A stretch of 11,683 nt of DNA from CAYJBH01 sp964369445 (GTDB taxonomy: Bacteria > Bacillota > Clostridia > Oscillospirales > Ruminococcaceae), in contig CAYJFU010000060.1 in NCBI GenBank assembly GCA_964369445.1, forward strand, positions 1 to 11,683, read 5' to 3'. Position numbers and translations under genes: made by a program. This document shows, one piece after another, positions 1-7,197 of this stretch. The notes under the pieces are model-generated. The model saw only the letters and a program-made list of their open reading frames with translations. It had not been told where the DNA came from and did no database searches. How positions within the stretch are numbered: the stretch's first letter is position 1; every line of letters begins with the position of its first letter.

Positions 1-204
1 ACCGCCTATCTCCCACACGTCTTTGTAGTTTTCAAGCTAGGTCAAATCCGGCAGTCCGAGCGGCATCGCCTTAACAGCGGAGTTTTCGCGGAAAGAGTTG
101 AAAAGAACTATGATAAGGGGGCCTATTTGAAAAATTGCAAGTGCTACAAGTACAATCCATTTTACAATCGAGAGGATTTTTGCTACAACCTTTTTACTAG
201 TCAT
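1..204 (-). CDS. Carbohydrate ABC transporter permease, MalG type; 5' part only, interrupted by in-frame TAG
   Basis: This is the N-terminal part of an inner-membrane permease of the CUT1 (MalG-like) family, the partner of the permease gene just upstream. The ATG at 204-202 was chosen because a GGGAGG ribosome binding site lies 8 bases upstream; it overlaps the upstream stop (ATGACTAG). Residues 14-37 form the expected first membrane segment, followed by a short periplasmic stretch containing FNSFRENS. After 55 codons there is an in-frame TAG at 39-37. The same frame then continues to the window edge as LENYKDVWEIGG, which matches the conserved 'LxNYxxVW' stretch of MalG-type permeases. The break therefore sits inside a normal gene rather than at its end. 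It could be a nonsense mutation, a base-call error, or readthrough; CAG to TAG (Gln) would be a one-base change. The rest of the gene, with its EAA loop, lies outside the window. Confidence 0.82.
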
Positions 205-1165
205 CGTTAAGTCCTCCCTTTTTGCTAACATATTGATTTATGAAATGTAAGACTATACATATACCGCACTGCATAATCGTCAGCGCGCTTGCATAACCGG
301 CATTGTACTTGACAAATGCGTTTTTGTAGATAAGTATCGAGAGAATTTCCGTCGAACCGGCAGGACCACCGTTTGTCATAACCCATACATAGTCAAACGC
401 AAGGAATGACCACATAACCGTCATGATAAACACAAATGCTATTGTGTGGCGAATACCGGGTATTGCAACATGAATAATCTCTCCGATCTTTGTGGCGCCG
501 TCCACCTTGGCGGCATCATAAAGCGACGGGTCAACCTGTTGCAGTGCACCGAGGAAAAGCACCATGATAAATCCCCACCAGTGCCAGTTGTCGACAAAAG
601 CAACGGAAAAAAGCGCTATGTCCGGGTTGCCTAGCCATTTTATTTCGGCAAGGGATTCAAAGCCCAACATGCCCAGAATGGCATTAAGTCCGTAATACGG
701 ATTCATAAGTGCCGTCCAAATTTTACCTGCAACAACGGCGGCAACCACATACGGTAAAAAATACACGGTGCGCAGTACCAGTTGAAATCGTTTTATTGAC
801 GAGACCAATATCGCAATGGTAAAACCCATTATTATAGGTACGGTGATAAAGAAAGCGAGCCATTTGAGGTTGTTCATTATTGCCGGGAACACCTGCGGAT
901 CGTCGGTGAAGATCTTGATAAAGTTATCAAGCCCCACATATTCCATAGAACCTAAAAGATTCCAGTCGTACAGCGACATTCTAAATGAGCTGAGTGCCGG
1001 TATTGCCACAACACAAAAATGTATAAGAAAAGCCGGTAGTACAAACAGGTATAAAAGCCAGTTTTCTTTCTTTTTCTTTTTGGGTGGCGTTGCGCTGGCA
1101 GCTACCACTTCCGGTGTTACGGCAGATATGGCAACATCATTTTTTACTACGCTTTCGTTCGTCAT
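197..1165 (-). CDS. Carbohydrate ABC transporter permease, MalF type
   Basis: This 322-residue integral membrane permease is one half of the translocation channel of a CUT1-family sugar importer in the cytoplasmic membrane. About six membrane segments are visible, the first at residues 36-58 (WLLYLFVLPAFLIHF). The cytoplasmic EAA loop that docks the ATPase is at 216-238 (YDAAKVDGATKIGE, then IPGI). The cytoplasmic N-terminus is unusually long, about 35 residues, and ends in a basic run (PPKKKKK). The start is set at the ATG at 1165, the M of MTNESVV, preceded by GGGGG about 10 bases upstream. A longer frame begins inside the end of the binding-protein gene and has no support. The gene ends in TAG, followed in frame at once by TAA, and its end overlaps the start of the next permease. 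No ATPase gene is in the window; such importers often use a shared MsmK-type ATPase encoded elsewhere. Confidence 0.93.
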   Translation of the reverse strand: MTNESVVKNDVAISAVTPEVVAASATPPKKKKKENWLLYLFVLPAFLIHFCVVAIPALSSFRMSLYDWNLLGSMEYVGLDNFIKIFTDDPQVFPAIMNNLKWLAFFITVPIIMGFTIAILVSSIKRFQLVLRTVYFLPYVVAAVVAGKIWTALMNPYYGLNAILGMLGFESLAEIKWLGNPDIALFSVAFVDNWHWWGFIMVLFLGALQQVDPSLYDAAKVDGATKIGEIIHVAIPGIRHTIAFVFIMTVMWSFLAFDYVWVMTNGGPAGSTEILSILIYKNAFVKYNAGYASALTIMQCGICIVLHFINQYVSKKGGLNDD

Positions 1166-1195
1166 TTTAGTAAAACCCCCGTATGTTTCGGTAAG

Positions 1196-1226
1196 GTGGC
1201 ACCGGGCTCTAAGTCCACGGTGCCAC
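1196..1226 (-). other. Intercistronic hairpin between binding-protein and permease genes
   Basis: A perfect 9-bp inverted repeat (GTGGCACCG at 1196-1204 with CGGTGCCAC at 1218-1226, loop 13) fills most of the 86-base gap after the lipoprotein stop codon. No T-run follows it on the transcribed (minus) strand, so it does not look like a full terminator. In other sugar importers, such hairpins stabilise the upstream message and give more binding protein than permease. That role is inferred here. Confidence 0.55.
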
Positions 1227-1251
1227 AACCGATTAATTATTTCGTCAGGAT

Positions 1252-2649
1252 TTAGGGCAGTTGTGCTGTCCAACCCTCAGCTATTGCTGCATCAAGAATA
1301 TCCTGCGATGCGGCAAGGTAATCCTCTACCGACAGTGTGTCAAGGAATACTGCGTCGGTGTTTTCATTCATGTAAACCCTCATCTCTGCCGGGTAGAATG
1401 TCCATGAGCAGTAACCTACGCTGTTGCTGTCAAATGCTGTGTCAAGTTTTGCGTACATATCGTTTACTTTGGGATCCATTTCTGTGAGCATTGCTGTGTC
1501 AAACCATTTTGTCGGGTACGGTTGGAAGCCGGACTCGTTGATGGACAGGTAATGGTTGTCAATATTTCCGGTGAAGATAAAGTTTAAAACTTCTGCAGCT
1601 GCATCCGGATTTTCGGAGCTGGAGTTGATAACATAGCTACCACCAAGTGCTATCGGGAACAGCGGCTCTTCGCCTGCAACCTCTGCCGGCATAAGCTCAA
1701 ATACCCAGTCGGTGTCAGCATAGTCTGTGGTAAGGCTACCGGAGTTCCATGTGCCGGTCATCTGCATAACGGCTTCGCCGCTTGCAAAACGAGCTGTGGC
1801 GTCATCAGAAGTTATAGCCTGAGAGTTGTTGTCGATATAGCCTTTCTGCCAGAACTCTTCAAGCAGTGTCATGCCGGCAACTACGCCTGCGTTATCCTGT
1901 GCTTTTTCATTGCCTTCAAGCACTGCTTTCATGTTGTCGATACCGCCAACATAATTGCTAAGGAATGTGGAGTACAGCCAGTCTACAGCGCCCTGGTAGT
2001 TTGCATTACCAAAAGAAATAGGTACAAGGCCTGCGGCTAAAATTTCTTCACTAAGTGCTTCAAGTTCTTCTAACGACTGCGGATATTCCCAGCCGTTTTC
2101 TTCCATAACGGTTTTGTTGTAGAATATACCAAGGCCTTCGTAAACTGTCGGCAGTGAGTAGAGTTTGCCGTCATACATGGAGGCATTGTAAGCCCAATCC
2201 ATGAACACATCAGACCAGCCGTACTGTGCAGCGTAGTCGTCAAGAGCAATAGCGCGCTCGCCTTTTACAAACTCAACAACGTCTGTCGGACCGTCAAGGT
2301 CAAGAACGTCGGGGCCTGCGCCACCGGCAACCTCAACAAGTAAAACCTGTCTGTCTGGATACGGTACAAACTCAACATCTATACCGAGTTGTTCTTTTAT
2401 CGGCTCAGCGTAGTATGTGTTGTAGAGTTCGTAGTGGCTTTCAAGCGTTGCAAAGCTTGAAAATTTGATGGATGCGCCACCTTCAGCGTCCTCGCCGGCA
2501 GGCTCTTCTGCCGCAGGTTCGTCGGTTGTTGCAGGGGCATCGCCATCCGCAGGTGCATCTGTTGTTCCACCACACGCAGCAAACAACACCAGTAGCATTG
2601 TAAGTGCAAGCAGTAGACCGAGAACACGTTTTTTAGAAATGTTTTTCAT
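1252..2649 (-). CDS. Sugar-binding lipoprotein of an ABC importer (extracellular solute-binding protein family 1)
   Basis: The product is a 465-residue substrate-binding lipoprotein anchored outside the cytoplasmic membrane, delivering a sugar or oligosaccharide to the two permeases encoded downstream. The signal peptide has KKR at 6-8, a hydrophobic core at 9-24, and a lipobox ending at Cys26 (LFAAC). A disordered acidic Ala/Pro/Thr/Glu linker follows at about 27-60. The mature fold shows family-1 traits: AGGAGPDVLDLDG near the N-lobe, GLGIFYNKTVMEENGW, a repeated NANYQG-type aromatic pattern, and ASGEAVMQMTGTWNSG. Length fits the family. The start has AGGAG 6 bases upstream. The substrate cannot be read from sequence; the neighbouring ribokinase-like gene suggests a pentose-, nucleoside- or hexose-containing ligand, which is inference. 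Ends in TAA. Confidence 0.95.
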   Translation of the reverse strand: MKNISKKRVLGLLLALTMLLVLFAACGGTTDAPADGDAPATTDEPAAEEPAGEDAEGGASIKFSSFATLESHYELYNTYYAEPIKEQLGIDVEFVPYPDRQVLLVEVAGGAGPDVLDLDGPTDVVEFVKGERAIALDDYAAQYGWSDVFMDWAYNASMYDGKLYSLPTVYEGLGIFYNKTVMEENGWEYPQSLEELEALSEEILAAGLVPISFGNANYQGAVDWLYSTFLSNYVGGIDNMKAVLEGNEKAQDNAGVVAGMTLLEEFWQKGYIDNNSQAITSDDATARFASGEAVMQMTGTWNSGSLTTDYADTDWVFELMPAEVAGEEPLFPIALGGSYVINSSSENPDAAAEVLNFIFTGNIDNHYLSINESGFQPYPTKWFDTAMLTEMDPKVNDMYAKLDTAFDSNSVGYCSWTFYPAEMRVYMNENTDAVFLDTLSVEDYLAASQDILDAAIAEGWTAQLP

Positions 2650-2675
2650 CGTTATCTCCTTTTTTTGTTTATTTC

Positions 2676-2700
2676 ACCGACCTGTCCTCACAAAGTCGGT
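2676..2700 (-). other. Small intercistronic hairpin between sugar kinase and binding-protein genes
   Basis: A 6-bp perfect inverted repeat (ACCGAC at 2676-2681, GTCGGT at 2695-2700, loop 13) sits in the 81-base gap. On the minus strand it is followed by AT-rich sequence with a T-poor, A-rich run before the binding-protein ribosome site. It could be a weak attenuator or an mRNA processing element, or chance; stem length is marginal. Confidence 0.3.
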
Positions 2701-2730
2701 ATTGAACACACCCTAAGGTGGTATTCCGCA

Positions 2731-3645
2731 TTAAATGCCGCAGGGCAATGCAGTATTAATTTTGTCAAACTCAACAACCTGGTTAAATGTCGGTATGCTG
2801 TTCGCCGCACCCATGCGACTGACGGATATACTGCTTGCAACGCTTGCATATCTCAGGCACTCTTCAAAATCGAGACCTTTGGCGAGTGAAGCGATGAAGT
2901 AACCGCAAAATGTGTCTCCGGCACCGGTAGTATCCGCGACCGGCAGATCATAGATGCCGTATTTGTATCTTTCGTCCCCTTTGCAGAATAACACGCCTTT
3001 TTTTCCAAGTGTCAGCACTATCATCGCGTTTGGGTAACGTTGTTTCATCTTAGTTAATACAACCTCGTAGTCCTCGTCGTCGCAGTCCGCAACCGCCATA
3101 GCCTCCACTTCGTTAACTAAAAAGCAATCGACAAGTTCCAAAGGCGCACTCAGCAGTGCATCATTTATCGGTGAGACATTAAGTGCAACTTTCAGACCGC
3201 GCTCATGCGCCGAGCGTATGGCATAATCTACGTTAGAAACCTCGTTTTGCAGCAGTAATAGATCACCTTTGCCAAAGTTATCAAGTGCCGTGTCTATATC
3301 CTGCTTTGTCAGCTCTTGGTTGGTACCTCCGTGCACTATGATGCAGTTTTGGCCGTTGACAACCTGTATTATCGCGTGCCCGCTGACACCGTCCAATTTT
3401 TTGAGATAAGTGGTATCAACACCACTGTCTTGCAAGCATTTTATAAGTGCATCGCCATCGGAACCGACCGCACCGAAGTGGTAAACCTTTGCCCCGGCAC
3501 GCGAAGCTGCCACCGACTGATTTAGTCCTTTGCCACCCAAAAAACCGTCGTAGCTTTCTGAGAGAAGAGTTTCGCCCTTAGAGACAAATTTTTTTAAGCC
3601 GTATACCTTGTCGTAGTTTAAAGAGCCAAAATTTATTATCTTCAT
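2731..3645 (-). CDS. Ribokinase-family (PfkB) sugar kinase
   Basis: This 304-residue cytoplasmic kinase would phosphorylate the imported sugar with ATP. The PfkB substrate-binding signature LGGKGLNQSVAA is at residues 36-47. The metal-binding NxxE motif (NEVE) is at 178-181. The C-terminal signature DTTGAGDTF is at 238-246, with catalytic base Asp244. The GGKGxNQ form and the closing AANSIPTFNQVVE are most like ribokinases rather than fructokinases, and the length matches (ribokinases are about 305-310 residues). GGGG lies about 8 bases before the ATG. It is the first gene of the operon, 81 bases upstream of the binding-protein gene, so uptake and phosphorylation are co-expressed. Classical ribose uptake uses CUT2 (RbsABC) transporters, whereas this importer is CUT1, so the substrate may not be free ribose; a related PfkB kinase for another sugar or nucleoside is possible. 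Ends in TAA. Confidence 0.88.
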   Translation of the reverse strand: MKIINFGSLNYDKVYGLKKFVSKGETLLSESYDGFLGGKGLNQSVAASRAGAKVYHFGAVGSDGDALIKCLQDSGVDTTYLKKLDGVSGHAIIQVVNGQNCIIVHGGTNQELTKQDIDTALDNFGKGDLLLLQNEVSNVDYAIRSAHERGLKVALNVSPINDALLSAPLELVDCFLVNEVEAMAVADCDDEDYEVVLTKMKQRYPNAMIVLTLGKKGVLFCKGDERYKYGIYDLPVADTTGAGDTFCGYFIASLAKGLDFEECLRYASVASSISVSRMGAANSIPTFNQVVEFDKINTALPCGI

Positions 3646-3713
3646 ACAAAACCCCTATAAAAGCTGTCAAATGAAATGTCTACTTAAATATTAGCAATTA
3701 ACATCGACGTGTG

Positions 3714-3743
3714 TTGTGAAACAATTTTAGTAAACTCGTTTTC
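3714..3743 (-). promoter_or_regulatory. Operator-like inverted repeats at the sugar-operon transcription start
   Basis: Two imperfect dyads lie just downstream of the -10 box. The first, at 3730-3743 (GTAAACTCGTTTTC), has AAAC/GTTT half sites separated by two bases, the look of LacI/GalR-family operators or a degenerate catabolite-response element. The second is TTGTGAAACAA at 3714-3724. The position over and just after the start site would suit repression relieved by the sugar. No regulator gene is in the window, so this is inference. Confidence 0.4.
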
Positions 3744-3750
3744 TGTGATA

Positions 3751-3779
3751 ATTATAGCTCTATAATCCTTATATGTCAA
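3751..3779 (-). promoter_or_regulatory. Sigma-A type promoter of the sugar-uptake operon
   Basis: On the minus strand, TTGACA (3779-3774) and TATAAT (3756-3751) are separated by exactly 17 bases; both boxes are perfect consensus. The predicted start near 3744 gives a leader of about 100 bases before the kinase ATG at 3645. Confidence 0.85.
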
Positions 3780-3836
3780 TACTTTTTTGTGTATTGTAAT
3801 TTATTTGGTGAAGTTGCACAAAGTCGTATTTGATGA

Positions 3837-3866
3837 TTGTCAACATTGCATATTAAAGATTACAAT
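3837..3866 (+). promoter_or_regulatory. Probable promoter of the zinc-ribbon gene
   Basis: TTGTCA (3837-3842) and TACAAT (3861-3866), 18 bases apart, lie about 85 bases before the GTG start. The surrounding DNA is very AT-rich, so other matches are possible. Confidence 0.4.
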
Positions 3867-3952
3867 ATTATTTAAAGAACAACTTATTATGTACATTTTA
3901 ATATTCAAAATGGCAACACTATTTCATAGCATAACAAAGATGGAGGCTAAAA

Positions 3953-4150
3953 GTGGAGCAAAAATATTGTTACAGTTGCGGACTGCCAATGGGATACACC
4001 GAAGACAAAGCGACAAACGGCAAAAACAACCCACGCCTGTGCAATGAATGTGTGAAAAGCAACAACTTCAACGGTGATTTCACACTGCCGGGCATGGTGG
4101 AATTTAGTGTACCTGAACTTTCGGACCTGCGCTCCGGCATGAGTGATTAA
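3953..4150 (+). CDS. Small zinc-ribbon protein (putative Zn_ribbon_2-like)
   Basis: This predicted 65-residue protein has a single four-cysteine zinc ribbon: Cys6 and Cys9 in CYSCGLPM, then Cys30 and Cys33 in LCNECV. The spacing (CxxCG, about 20 residues, CxxC) and the tail with FNGDFTLPGMVEF resemble the putative zinc-ribbon family whose members read CxxCGMPM...YCxxCY...G.F. The role in the cell is unknown; such proteins are usually cytoplasmic and small. The start is GTG at 3953, chosen because a perfect GGAGG (3942-3946) lies 6 bases upstream. The ATG at 3940 is in another frame. The gene stands alone, diverging from the sugar operon and converging on ispH/S1, with which it shares a terminator. 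Ends in TAA. Confidence 0.82.
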   Translation: MEQKYCYSCGLPMGYTEDKATNGKNNPRLCNECVKSNNFNGDFTLPGMVEFSVPELSDLRSGMSD

Positions 4151-4243
4151 AGTATCGTTCGTTAACCCGTTACCCAACGCGACTACCGGCAAAACTTCTT
4201 CCCAGTAACGCTGTGTCGTTTTAAGCTATTTGACCAGACCACA

Positions 4244-4290
4244 AAAAACGGACATATCCCCTGCTTTAAGCATGGAATATGTCCGTTTTT
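4244..4290. terminator. Bidirectional rho-independent terminator
   Basis: A perfect 14-bp stem (4244-4257 with 4277-4290, core ACGGACATAT / ATATGTCCGT) encloses a 19-base loop that itself contains TGCT/AGCA. It is flanked by A-runs on the left and T-runs on the right, so each strand ends the stem in a U tract. It lies between the convergent zinc-ribbon gene (stop at 4150) and ispH/S1 (stop at 4308) and can serve both. Confidence 0.9.
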
Positions 4291-4307
4291 ATAATGTCTA
4301 AACTAAA

Positions 4308-6320
4308 TTACTCTGCTGCTTCCTCAGTTGCCTCTTCCGCTGCCGGAGCAGTTTCTGCGACAGGAGCAACTTCCTCAACTACCTCTTCTTTAGCAGCAAG
4401 CTCAGGCGGAGCTAACAGCGCTTTGATAGAAAGGCTGATACGCTTTTTCACACTGTCGAGTTCGGTGATGACAACATCAACCATCTCGCCTATCTGCAAT
4501 GCGTCCGCTACGCGGTCAACACGCTCGTGGGAGATTTCGCTGATGTGCACAAGACCGTCGATACCCGGCAGCACCTGTACGAAAGCACCAAACTTTGTGA
4601 GAGATACAACCTGACCTGTGAATTTGTCGCCAACATTGAAGCTGCCGGCAAGACGTGTCCACGGGTTGTCCTCTTCTTTGCGGTAACCCAGGGATATCTT
4701 TTTGCTGAGCGGATCAAGCTCTTTTACATACACCTCAATTTTGTCGTCGACCTTTAAGATGTCGCTCGGGTGCTTAATGCGATTCCATGACAGCTCGGAA
4801 ATGTGAACAAGACCGTCCACGCCACCGATGTCGACAAACGCACCGTAGCTTGCAAGGCTTTTTACAACGCCGTTGTAAACATCGCCGACTTTAGCTTTGC
4901 TCCAGAACTCGTCACGTGCTTTGTTAGCGGCCTCAGCCAAAACAGCACGTACCGAACCGATAACACGGTTGCCGTTTGCTTCTAAGATTTTAAGACCTAC
5001 CTTTGTCTTGACAAGACCGGCAAAGTCCTCGCCACGGCGAAGTGTTGCCTGTGATGCCGGTATAAACACCTTTGTGCCCTTGACAAGCGCAACAAGACCG
5101 CCTTTAACCACTTCGCTGATATAAGCTTCAACGGTGGAGCCGTCCTCGGCCGCCTGTAACAGCAGGCTGTTGCCCTCACGAGCTTCAAGGCGCTTTTTGG
5201 ATAAGAGTGCAATGCCGTCCTGATCATTAACCTGTATGACCATCAGCTCGATTTCGTCGCCCTTGCTGACGATGTCTGCGGGTTTAAGCGCAGGGTCATC
5301 CGTTAATTCATCAAGCGGAACGAAACCGGTGTGCTTTGTCCCGATGTCAACGGATATCTCGCTTGGCGCGATACCGGTGACCACTCCTTTCAGTACTTTT
5401 CCGCGGAAGATGGGTTTCAAAGACGCTTCAAGCATCTCCTCAAATGTCATACCATCCTCGATTACGGGCTCTTGCTTTTCCAGTTGTTCGTTCATTACTC
5501 TGATAACCTCCTCAATAATATGCGACGGTGTGGAAGCACCTGCGGTGACAGCGGCACTTTTTATGCCATAAAACATATCCGGTGTAAGCTCGTCTGCGGT
5601 TTCAACTGCCACTGCCTTTGTATTGGCGGCAGCAACGCTTAACAGCTTTTGCGTATTGGAGGAACTTCTCCCCCCCACAACAACTATAAGCTCGTTTGAC
5701 CGCGACAGCTCCTCAGCCTCGCGTTGTCTTTTCCACGTCGCATTACATATTGTATCAAAAATTATTGCATTTGTATAGCCTTTTTTTATAAACTCTCTTG
5801 ATTTTTCCCATTTTTTTAGCATAAAGGTGGTTTGTGCGGCACAGAAAAGAGGTTTTTTGTCAGAAATGACAGATAATTTTTGTTGTAAATCCTCAACTTC
5901 GTCAAAAACTACAGCCTCATCACAGTGACTTATTATGCCCTCTACCTCCGGATGGTGTTCATCCCCTGCCATGACAAACAGTTTTTGTTCGTCTTTTGCC
6001 TGCTGAGCGAGCAGTGCTATTCTGCGCACATGTGTACAGGTGGCATCGTGGTATATTATGCCCAGCTTGTCCAGCTTTTCATACATCTGTTTTGTGATGC
6101 CGTGGCTTCTGATGATAAGTTCATAACCCTGCGGCAGTTGTTGCGGGTCACTAATGCACAAAAGACCCTTTTGCTCCATCATTGCCATCCACTGCGGATT
6201 GTGTATGAGCGGGCCCAAAGTTGCTATGTGTTTGCCCTGAGCAACAAGTTCTTCGGCAAGACGCACCGCTTTAGCGACACCGTAACAAAATCCGGCGTGT
6301 TTTGCAACCGTTACGCACAT
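4308..6320 (-). CDS. ispH: Bifunctional 4-hydroxy-3-methylbut-2-enyl diphosphate reductase / S1 RNA-binding protein
   Basis: The 670-residue protein fuses IspH to ribosomal S1-type repeats. IspH (about 1-281) is the last enzyme of the MEP pathway, reducing HMBPP to IPP and DMAPP with an iron-sulfur cluster. The cluster cysteines are Cys12 (GFCYGV), Cys95 (DATC) and Cys192 (TICNATW). Active-site residues visible are His40 (LIHN), His73 (SHG), His123/Glu125 (HHPEVEG), the QTT at 163-165, and SSN near 220-222. Four S1 repeats follow at about 306-377, 394-463, 480-547 and 563-632. The last two have the classic GAFVDIGGVDGLVHISE and GAFVQVLPGIDGLVHISE cores; the first two are degenerate. An acidic Glu/Ala tail closes the protein. 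This fusion is known from Clostridia, where the S1 part is thought to act in translation or RNA binding. The start codon lies one base after the plsC stop, with GGAGG inside the plsC end, implying translational coupling. Ends in TAA. Confidence 0.96.
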   Translation of the reverse strand: MCVTVAKHAGFCYGVAKAVRLAEELVAQGKHIATLGPLIHNPQWMAMMEQKGLLCISDPQQLPQGYELIIRSHGITKQMYEKLDKLGIIYHDATCTHVRRIALLAQQAKDEQKLFVMAGDEHHPEVEGIISHCDEAVVFDEVEDLQQKLSVISDKKPLFCAAQTTFMLKKWEKSREFIKKGYTNAIIFDTICNATWKRQREAEELSRSNELIVVVGGRSSSNTQKLLSVAAANTKAVAVETADELTPDMFYGIKSAAVTAGASTPSHIIEEVIRVMNEQLEKQEPVIEDGMTFEEMLEASLKPIFRGKVLKGVVTGIAPSEISVDIGTKHTGFVPLDELTDDPALKPADIVSKGDEIELMVIQVNDQDGIALLSKKRLEAREGNSLLLQAAEDGSTVEAYISEVVKGGLVALVKGTKVFIPASQATLRRGEDFAGLVKTKVGLKILEANGNRVIGSVRAVLAEAANKARDEFWSKAKVGDVYNGVVKSLASYGAFVDIGGVDGLVHISELSWNRIKHPSDILKVDDKIEVYVKELDPLSKKISLGYRKEEDNPWTRLAGSFNVGDKFTGQVVSLTKFGAFVQVLPGIDGLVHISEISHERVDRVADALQIGEMVDVVITELDSVKKRISLSIKALLAPPELAAKEEVVEEVAPVAETAPAAEEATEEAAE

Positions 6321-6321
6321 G

Positions 6322-6927
6322 TTAAACCTCCGATAAGCGCTGTATACGTGCGGTCAACTCTTTTTTTGCCGCTCTTATAGTAGCCTTGTTTTCAAGTGAA
6401 AGTCCCATGTCCTTTGCCGTCATAGGCTCCCCGAATACAAGACGTACCTTGCCAAAAGCGCGTATGCCCTTGCGTTTTTGGTACTTGATGTGGCACGGCA
6501 ATATCGTCGCCTTTGTCGACTCCGCTATAAAAAAAGCACCGGACTTTAGCGGTAACATTTTGTCGTCGTCTCCGCGCGTACCCTCCGGGAACAGCAATAA
6601 CGGGCGACCAGCAATCAGCTCATTTTTCATGTAGTCGATGGTGCCGGTATCACCCTTACCGCGCTCAACCGGTAGTGCCCCCACACCACGCAACACAGCT
6701 GATGCAAAACGATTTTTGAACAGCTCTGCCTTTGCCATGATAAGTAAACCTTTTCGCCCCACACGTGTTATCGCCACAAAAGCCGGATCGAAAATGTGCA
6801 CGTGATTCGGGCAGATAATAAACCTGGTGCCCTCGCACTTTTGCAGGTTTTCGCGACCTTTAACCTCTATTCGATAAAGCACATGCAGTAACACATAGGC
6901 TAATCTGATACAAAACTCATAAAACAT
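6322..6927 (-). CDS. plsC: 1-acyl-sn-glycerol-3-phosphate acyltransferase
   Basis: The product is a 201-residue membrane-associated acyltransferase of the PlsC family, which adds the second acyl chain to lysophosphatidic acid to make phosphatidic acid for membrane lipids. The catalytic NHxxxxD motif is NHVHIFD (His42, Asp47). The glycerol-phosphate-binding FPEGTR motif is at 113-118. LKSGAFFIA and the ILPCHI strand follow as expected. The N-terminal hydrophobic stretch at about 5-20 is a membrane anchor. ATG at 6927 was chosen, with GGGA seven bases upstream; a longer frame from 6969 would run into the -10 region of the promoter. Family members are usually 190-250 residues. It is the first gene of an operon with ispH/S1. 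In Clostridia cmk often precedes plsC, but here the operon starts at plsC. Ends in TAA. Confidence 0.95.
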   Translation of the reverse strand: MFYEFCIRLAYVLLHVLYRIEVKGRENLQKCEGTRFIICPNHVHIFDPAFVAITRVGRKGLLIMAKAELFKNRFASAVLRGVGALPVERGKGDTGTIDYMKNELIAGRPLLLFPEGTRGDDDKMLPLKSGAFFIAESTKATILPCHIKYQKRKGIRAFGKVRLVFGEPMTAKDMGLSLENKATIRAAKKELTARIQRLSEV

Positions 6928-6957
6928 TATATTTTCCCATATTTTACTTTGACTATA

Positions 6958-6986
6958 ATTGTACCGCAAATGTAGCGTGATGTCAA
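6958..6986 (-). promoter_or_regulatory. Sigma-A type promoter of the plsC-ispH operon
   Basis: On the minus strand TTGACA (6986-6981) and TACAAT (6963-6958) are separated by 17 bases. The predicted start near 6951 leaves a leader of about 24 bases before the plsC ATG. It is arranged back to back with the promoter of the DUF898-like gene. Confidence 0.82.
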
Positions 6987-7031
6987 ATATCGTTTACCAT
7001 CCGAGGTAGTGGTGGGAACACACTAAAAAGC

Positions 7032-7059
7032 TTTACAAAGTTCAATAAAATGTTATAAT
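7032..7059 (+). promoter_or_regulatory. Promoter of the DUF898-like gene
   Basis: TTTACA (7032-7037) and TATAAT (7054-7059) are 16 bases apart. The predicted start near 7066 gives a leader of about 130 bases before the ATG at 7198. Confidence 0.65.
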
Positions 7060-7073
7060 ATACATTATATAGC

Positions 7074-7131
7074 CAACAAACATGGCTTTGTTGCCTTAAC
7101 AGGAGTGACAGAAAGAAAAACAGATGTATTT
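7074..7131 (+). other. Two short hairpins in the leader of the DUF898-like gene
   Basis: CAACAAA (7074-7080) pairs with TTTGTTG (7087-7093) over a 6-base loop. Further on, AAGAAAA and TTTTCTT (within about 7112-7135) form a second AT-only stem. Both have 7 bp and are weak. They could shape the long leader but no known riboswitch fold is recognised. Confidence 0.25.
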
Positions 7132-7197
7132 TCTTGTGTATTATTGCATTTCATTTATTTAAGCTAACAATGCCAGCAAAAATTGAAGGAGGGTTTT

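Larger units (their letters stand above)
3646..3952. other. AT-rich divergent control region between sugar kinase and zinc-ribbon genes
   Basis: This 307-base gap holds no credible gene. It contains the promoter and operator-like repeats of the minus-strand sugar operon and a likely promoter for the plus-strand zinc-ribbon gene, listed separately. An open frame of 86 codons through it on the plus strand (3787-4047) overlaps the zinc-ribbon gene in another frame and is rejected. Confidence 0.7.

Noticed and set aside
37..39. Genome-wide reassignment of TAG
   Set aside because: No other in-frame TAG occurs in any conserved gene of the window, including a 1332-codon frame, so a local mutation, error or readthrough is more likely; kept only as a weak alternative.
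816..1487. 223-codon plus-strand frame across the permease/lipoprotein junction
   Set aside because: It lies opposite two well-recognised genes, crosses their boundary, and has no ribosome binding site or recognisable domain.
3787..4047. 86-codon plus-strand frame in the divergent region
   Set aside because: Composition is that of AT-rich noncoding DNA and it overlaps the zinc-ribbon gene, which has a perfect ribosome site and four placed cysteines.
7082..7099. Five-codon leader peptide (ATGGCTTTGTTGCCTTAA) in the DUF898 leader
   Set aside because: There is no ribosome binding site and no run of regulatory codons.
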